A DNA stretch of 64,000 bases from Tetragonia tetragonoides. Its lineage: Eukaryota; Streptophyta; Magnoliopsida; Caryophyllales; Aizoaceae. The translations under genes and the position numbers were made by a program. Within the stretch, counting starts at the first letter, position 1. Every line of letters begins with the position of its first letter. The stretch is taken from the NCBI GenBank assembly GCA_038025085.1, contig CM076152.1:29267501-29331500 (forward strand), written 5' to 3'. This document shows positions 58,989 through 64,000 of the stretch, one piece after another. The notes beneath the pieces were generated by a model that saw only the letters and a program-made list of their open reading frames with translations, made no database searches and was not told where the DNA came from.

Positions 58989-59325
58989 AAGATTTAGGTT
59001 GTAGGCTTAAGACAATATGTGGAACGTTACCCCTTAATTACCAGAGTTTTACAAAGGATCAATGGTAATTAGGACTGAACGTAATGAATTGAACTATATT
59101 TTGACGTACCTATGATCATTAACGTAAGGGAATCAAATAATGATTTAGGTTGTAGGCTTAACACTATATGTGGAACGTTACCCTTTAATTACCAGAGTTT
59201 TACAAAGGATCAATGGTAATTAGGACTGAACGTAATGAATTGAACCATATTTTGACGTACCTATGATCAATAACGTAAGGGAATCAAATAATGATTTAGG
59301 TTGTAGGCTTATCACAATAAATCAC
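58989..59325. repeat. ~152-bp tandem repeat, two full copies and a partial third
   Basis: gatttaggttgtaggctta starts at 58989, 59141 and 59294. The full units contain gtggaacgttacc, accagagttttacaaagga and attttgacgtacctatgatc. Confidence 0.85.
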
Positions 59326-60086
59326 TTCAATGATTGAACCATATTGTTGTTTAAATTACGACTGAACATAAAAAAAATTTAACCATATTCTTGTTTAATG
59401 TGAACCTTTGACAATTCTTTCTTCCATAATTCATATTCTCTCCTTATTTGTTCCAAAGTTTTATTAATTCTATTCGTTATTTTATGTATTAAAATAGATT
59501 TGGTATCAAATAACTGTGTTTAGGTTTCAACCGGTTTGGAATTTCCATTTACAACTTAGTTAGCCTTGTTATGAGATATGGAAGGATTTTGTTTTAAGGC
59601 CGGGGCCCACACCATGTCTGAATTCTTTCCCCATGTTGTCACTTGTCAACTTCCTATTGTCTATGCATGCTTTCTTTTTTTACTAGGATAGTACACTTCG
59701 GGGGTAGCATGTAACAGGTTACCATTTTACAATGCTTTGGCCTTTGTCAATGAAAATGACAACACTTGTATCTTGACTTTATTTAACATTGTTGCAAGGC
59801 TTACACGGTTAGATGGATGTACATGCTTAGTAATAATTTTTGTATGGGCTACAAAGTGAAAGATATATAAAACGGAAGTTAAACCATAAACACCTTTAAT
59901 AGAATATAGAACTGAGTTTTTGTAACATAATATTAACTAGTCATCATGGGAGGAATTACACACAAAATCCATAACTTTATAACATTTATAGTACAACATT
60001 AGGAGTACATACCATTACAAATATGAAAAGATTACATAACAGGACTACTATATAAAAGATTTATAACTATTTTTACATATCATAAT
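59326..60086. other. AT-rich spacer
   Basis: No gene recognised. It probably includes the 3' UTR of the minus-strand gene at 60087-60590. Confidence 0.35.
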
Positions 60087-60590
60087 TTATGAGAGAACCC
60101 TTTGATTGACGTGATAAATTTGTAATTGAACCATGCAGTACGAGCAATCAACTTGATCAGGATTATTGTGTGGATTATCAACGGGCTCGAACATAGGCCA
60201 ATGACCTAATCCAACTTCTGCACAAATTTTTTCATAAGTGAATTTGAATTTGAAAGGTTGTCCACAAAACGTCATTTTTCTTAGTCTACCCAGGTAAATA
60301 TGCATGTTCCTTTTTGCATTTGGCGAACGTGCAATTTGGTGTAACTTTATGAATCCTCGAATCTTGTCTTCGCCAAACTCAATTACAGCTATTACATATG
60401 TAGCAAATTCTGATCCCGTTTGACTGGTCATCTCCTAAGTTTTAATCCCAGCCTTTTGTTGATTATCTTCGAAATATAAATAAACAACAAAAGCAACCAT
60501 TGCATCAACATCATATGCTTCAACCATTTCCATAACCGTTGTTTGACGTCTAAGAGATAGACCTTTCATTGGATTTGAATAAAAATCCAT
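60087..60590 (-). pseudogene. Small protein, paralog of 51706-52219, split by one TAG
   Basis: A single 168-codon frame from 60590 (MDFYSNPMKGLSLRRQ) to 60087 is interrupted only by TAG at 60435-60437. The segments include VVYLYFEDNQQKAG, FATYVIAVIEFGEDK, 'QIARSPNAKRNMHIYLGR', GLGHWPMFEP and terminal CSYCMVQLQ. The paralog has its own different lesions, so the two decayed separately. Possible distant relation to F-box/Sel1-like proteins of the At2g35280 type; no F-box is present. If read through or recoded it would make a 167-residue protein. Confidence 0.5.
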
Positions 60591-60849
60591 GTTATTTTAT
60601 TTATAATTATTTACGAAATGTTGGATGAAGCAACATACTACTTGTAATTTGGTTTCTTAACATGGGTATTTATAGATACAAAAATAGCGGTTTATGGCAG
60701 TTACGCAATAACGTCTACACAGTCAAAACATACTTATCTTATAGGAAACGTTGCCTTTCCTTGCAGTAAACAGTTGAATATGTATATTGTTACTTAAGCA
60801 ATTAGTTAATTTATATTGTCCTAACTAAACTCTATTACTAATTACTAAT

Positions 60850-61259
60850 TGAATATTATGTACATATTATTAATTTTAAAATATATTGGATAACTCTTTG
60901 TACTAGATTATTATTTACATTTTTTAAGTTACTTAATAACACAAGAGAAGTAAACACCGTTGTATAATATAAAATTTGTATAACATCAATATTTGTATCC
61001 TTTAGACAAAAATATGTAAATCTATGACTTTGACTGACAATGACAATGGCCTTTAACAATTTTGGCAAATTCTATCTCATATTTTTGTCATCACAGACCT
61101 TAGCCACCCCCTAAAAAAAGTACAAATCTTATGCAAGTTATTTTTGGCGGAATTTTTGAATTGGTAACCCTGAAATGTGTTTTGGAGGGAAGACATTTTT
61201 GGGGGGTGCATTTTGATGGGAGGTATTTTTCACGAATTGGTTACTCATTCTATGTTACT
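60850..61259. repeat. Diverged copy of the ~650-bp repeat, left part
   Basis: Shares gtacatattattaa, tagattattatttacat, agaagtaaacaccgttgtat, tgacaatgacaatggccttt and accttagccaccccctaaa with the main array in the same order. 60591-60850 holds the likely promoter side of the 60087-60590 gene and no ORF. Confidence 0.7.
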
Positions 61260-62215
61260 AAAAATTGTCATCATATTCATATTGACCAATTCGATTATTA
61301 ATTTAATGTTATTACTAATCATGATCATATAAAAATTGAGCCATATTATTGATTAATCATTTAATGTTATTACTAATGATGATCATATTCATATTAACAA
61401 ATTCGATTACTCAATCTATGTTATTACTAAACATCATCATATTCATATTGGCCAATTGGATTACTCTACCAATGTTATTACTAATCACGATCATATTCAG
61501 AATGACCAATTCGATTACTCAATTTATGTTATTACTAATCATGATCATTTTCATATTGACCAATTCGATTACTCAATCTATGTTATTACTCATCATGATC
61601 ATTTGCATATTGACACATTCGATTACTCAATCAATGTTATTACTAATCATGATCAAATTCATTTTGACCAATTCGATTACTCAATCAATGTTATTACTAA
61701 TTATGATCATATTCATATTGACCAATTCGATTACTCATTTTATGTTATTACTAATCATGATCATATTCATTTCGACCAATTCGATTACTCAATCAATGTT
61801 ATTACTAAGGGTATTACTAATCATGATCATATTCATATTGACCAATTCGATTACTCATTCAATGTTATTACTAATCATGATCAAATTCATTTTGACCAAT
61901 TTGATTACTCAATTAATGTTATTAGTAATCACGATCATATTCATATTGACCAATTCGATTACTCAATCTATGTTATTACTAATCTTGATCATTTGCATAT
62001 TCACCAATTCGATTACTCAAACAATGTTATTACTAATCACGATCATATTCATATTGACCAATTCGATTACTCAATCTATGTTATTACTAATCATGATCAT
62101 ATTCATTTCGACCAATTCGATTACTCAATCAATGTTATTACTAATCATGATCATTTGCATTTTGACACGTTCGATTACTCTATCTATGTTATTAGTATTC
62201 AAATATTATTAGTTA
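61260..62215. repeat. 54-bp minisatellite, about 17 copies
   Basis: The unit is ttattactaatcatgatca, then ttcatattgaccaattcgat, then tactcaatctatg. Copies recur at ~54-bp steps (61475, 61529, 61583, 61637 and so on to about 62189), with a 12-bp insertion near 61803. Because 54 is a multiple of three and the unit has no stop in two frames, open frames of 287 and 254 codons result. They encode 18-residue repeats and are not evidence of a gene. Confidence 0.9.
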
Positions 62216-63156
62216 CCTAATTACTTGTTTCAAGTAATATCTGTTATATTGTTGAAATCTTTCACTTACAATTGAAGTCAACGATCGATTGGCAATTTAG
62301 TGTTCATAAGTCGTCTAATATATAGCCTTTGCAATGTCCATAAAACAAAAACATGCCACTCTATGGTATTACTTTCACTAACTTGACTTAAAAGCATGAC
62401 AATGACCTTAAACACTTTAGGCAAATTCACATCATAGTTTGGTCATCACAGACATTACTTTAAAAGTACAATTACTTTAAAATTGGTTTTTCGCAGAAAT
62501 TTTGAATTTGTAACCCAATATGTGTTTTGGAGGGTTGATTTATGGACTTCAAAATTGGAAAACTAATGCTAAGTTATATTTTTGTCTTTCTTCCGGTTTT
62601 CCCATAATATTAAGATGTTGGTTAATAATGAGTTTTACCATTGTAAATGAAGCTTACAAATACTCATTTTGACACCTTCTTCCTACATATCCCCAACTAA
62701 TCCTTACTAACAAATGAACATAAAATATCTGAAGCTCTTATCAAAAACAATTTATATATCTTAAGCAATAAGTATTTTTATAGAAAAGTGGCATGTCCAA
62801 TGTACTTTTCAGTTTTCACAACATTGTTTGTACTAACAAATCACATCCTACCTATGTAGCCTATCTTTTGTTACCCAATGTGTAAAAACAGCACCTACAC
62901 GCACTTTCGTTGTTTCATAGAAATTGAAATTACTAGCTTGCATAATTGGAGTGTTTTGGACAAAGTATCCCACAACATTAAATGCGTTAGTACTTCCGGT
63001 TCTCAATTGATTTACCGCATCCCCAATTTTAGGGTACTCTTCTCATCCCATATTGTCACTAACCCTAATTGCGTCTCCATATATATTGTAAACTATGACA
63101 ATTTACTCTACAGTCATTTACTCTCTTCATAACTTGTAATACATCATTTATTTCCT
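62216..63156. other. Right part of the diverged ~650-bp repeat, then promoter side of the last gene
   Basis: 62250-62600 matches the array again (agcctttgcaatgtccataa, aaaagcatgacaatgacctt, atcatagtttggtcatcaca). 62600-63156 is AT-rich and precedes the gene at 63157. A small ORF at 62878-63132 has no support beyond being open. Confidence 0.5.
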
Positions 63157-63792
63157 ATGGAGTCAAAGGCATCAGAGTTTGAAGCTGAGAGTCCTCTACC
63201 AATTCCAATGGGTATGAATCATTTATTGTGTAATATACGACCTTACGTTTGCTCATTTATTGTCAATATTGTTATTTAGACATTTATGCTTAAACTTTTT
63301 AATAATTTTAATGTTTGTCCTGATGTTAACTCAGACAACAAGGATGACTCTGATGAGGATTGTTTACCAGAAGGGCTAACTCAAATGGGTTGTGAGTTTC
63401 TGTACAAGCACTATGAGAAGTCTATGACCAAACTAGAGAATGAGGTTGTTGAGTTTTTGACTAGGGTCATGTACTACAACAAGAAAACTAAAGTTAAGAA
63501 GTGGATGTTTATGGATGACCCCTTCCCAGAGATGCTGAAACTCCTACGCAAAACACATGTAACTGATGGGCCACAATGGAGGAAGTCAATGACACCAACT
63601 TCCAAAGGCAAATCTATTGCAAGGACTACCCCTATTGCCAATGTTGATCAATCTTCCAGTACTCCTAAGGGCAAAATTGGCCAATCGTCCAAAGGTAAAT
63701 ATGGAAAATCTGCTAATGGAAAGGAAAACTCAACTGGTCCAGGCGTAGGGAAGAATCTCATCCATGACTTCATCCAACTCAGCTCTACTTAA
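63157..63792 (+). CDS. Small two-exon protein of unknown function
   Basis: Exon 1 is 63157-63211 (MESKASEFEAESPLPIPM) and exon 2 is 63335-63792. The intron has gtatga and actcag borders, and joining G with AC restores an open frame of 170 residues. The protein has an acidic start (DNKDDSDEDC), a helical middle ('CEFLYKHYEKSMTKLENE', then MYYNKKTKVKKW) and a Lys/Ser/Gly-rich disordered tail with repeated SKGK/PKGK words. I do not recognise the family. The clean splice junction and absence of stops favour a real gene. A shorter reading without the intron from 63286 is possible. Confidence 0.55.
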
Positions 63793-64000
63793 TTGACAAG
63801 TCAATTGGAAAGGGGTTTTATTTTGTCCTGACATACTCTACAAATGTCATATTTTGGGGGTTGTGCTATATGGATGTTGTTGTTTTTAGTAGTATTAAGT
63901 GGACAAGTTGTTTTATGCTACTTCTCGTCTAATTTTATTTCTATGTTCCTTTTGTAACTAAGCCAACCTATTAATTAAAGTCAGGGTTTGTAAATGAATG
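63793..64000. other. 3' flank of the last gene
   Basis: AT-rich 3' UTR-like sequence with an attaaa-type signal near 63975. Nothing else seen. Confidence 0.35.

Noticed and set aside
61260..62215. CRISPR-like appearance of regularly spaced repeats
   Set aside because: There are no distinct spacers; the whole 54-bp unit repeats, and the DNA is plant nuclear.
61349..62220. Open frames of 287 and 254 codons
   Set aside because: They come from a 54-bp minisatellite whose period preserves frame; two overlapping frames are open at once and there is no start context or family match.

Overview
The window is plant nuclear DNA, almost certainly from a eudicot. It has plant Ty3/gypsy retrotransposons of the Tat lineage, a FAR1-type Mutator transposase, a two-domain B3 (REM-like) gene, GT-AG introns and AT-rich spacers. 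I could not identify the species. No rRNA, tRNA or CRISPR locus was recognised.

Positions 1-43743 are a three-layer nest of related Tat-type LTR retrotransposons, all with gag-pol on the minus strand. The outer element A (1-7728 plus 40410-43743; left end outside the window) is interrupted in its gag-pol frame by element B (7729-40404), which has 1474/1475-bp LTRs and a CATAC target duplication. B is itself interrupted, in its plus-strand PMD gene, by element C, with an AGTGC target duplication. C then seems to have undergone a ~14-kb tandem duplication through a CCTT microhomology, and the second copy collapsed to a solo LTR. This leaves C without its 5' LTR, PBS and N-terminal gag (10802-24577), followed by a repeated piece of B (24578-24808) and the solo LTR (24809-26303).

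Each element carries, antisense to gag-pol and between the integrase and the 3' LTR, a two-gene module on the plus strand. The first gene is a seven-exon PMD (plant mobile domain) gene with an RS- and Tyr/Pro/Gly-rich tail (tail clear in B and C). The second is a gene of a DUF7745-like family. Each has its own promoter, with a GC-rich AGCGGC/GCCGCT module near it. The second gene converges on pol over a short spacer that holds a conserved non-coding block in all three elements. Between the polypurine tract and the PMD gene, B and C have a tandem series of small hairpins whose stems change in a compensatory way. Pol has RT, a native RNase H plus a second archaeal-type RNase H, and integrase. 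Every gag-pol copy carries stops or frameshifts, and A has also lost its protease and most of gag.

Positions 43744-64000 are a degenerate genic and repeat region. It has a dead FAR1/MULE transposase (46553-49000) and an apparently intact four-exon B3 gene (49624-51103). Two paralogous pairs of minus-strand genes follow: a small protein perhaps related to F-box/Sel1-like proteins (51706-52219 and 60087-60590), and a chimeric gene ending in a truncated LINE-type endonuclease domain (52978-54242 and 57560-58799). Between and beside them lie a ~650-bp tandem repeat (four copies, 54750-57360), a diverged copy of that repeat in which a 54-bp minisatellite has expanded (61260-62215), smaller tandem repeats, and a two-exon gene of unknown function (63157-63792).
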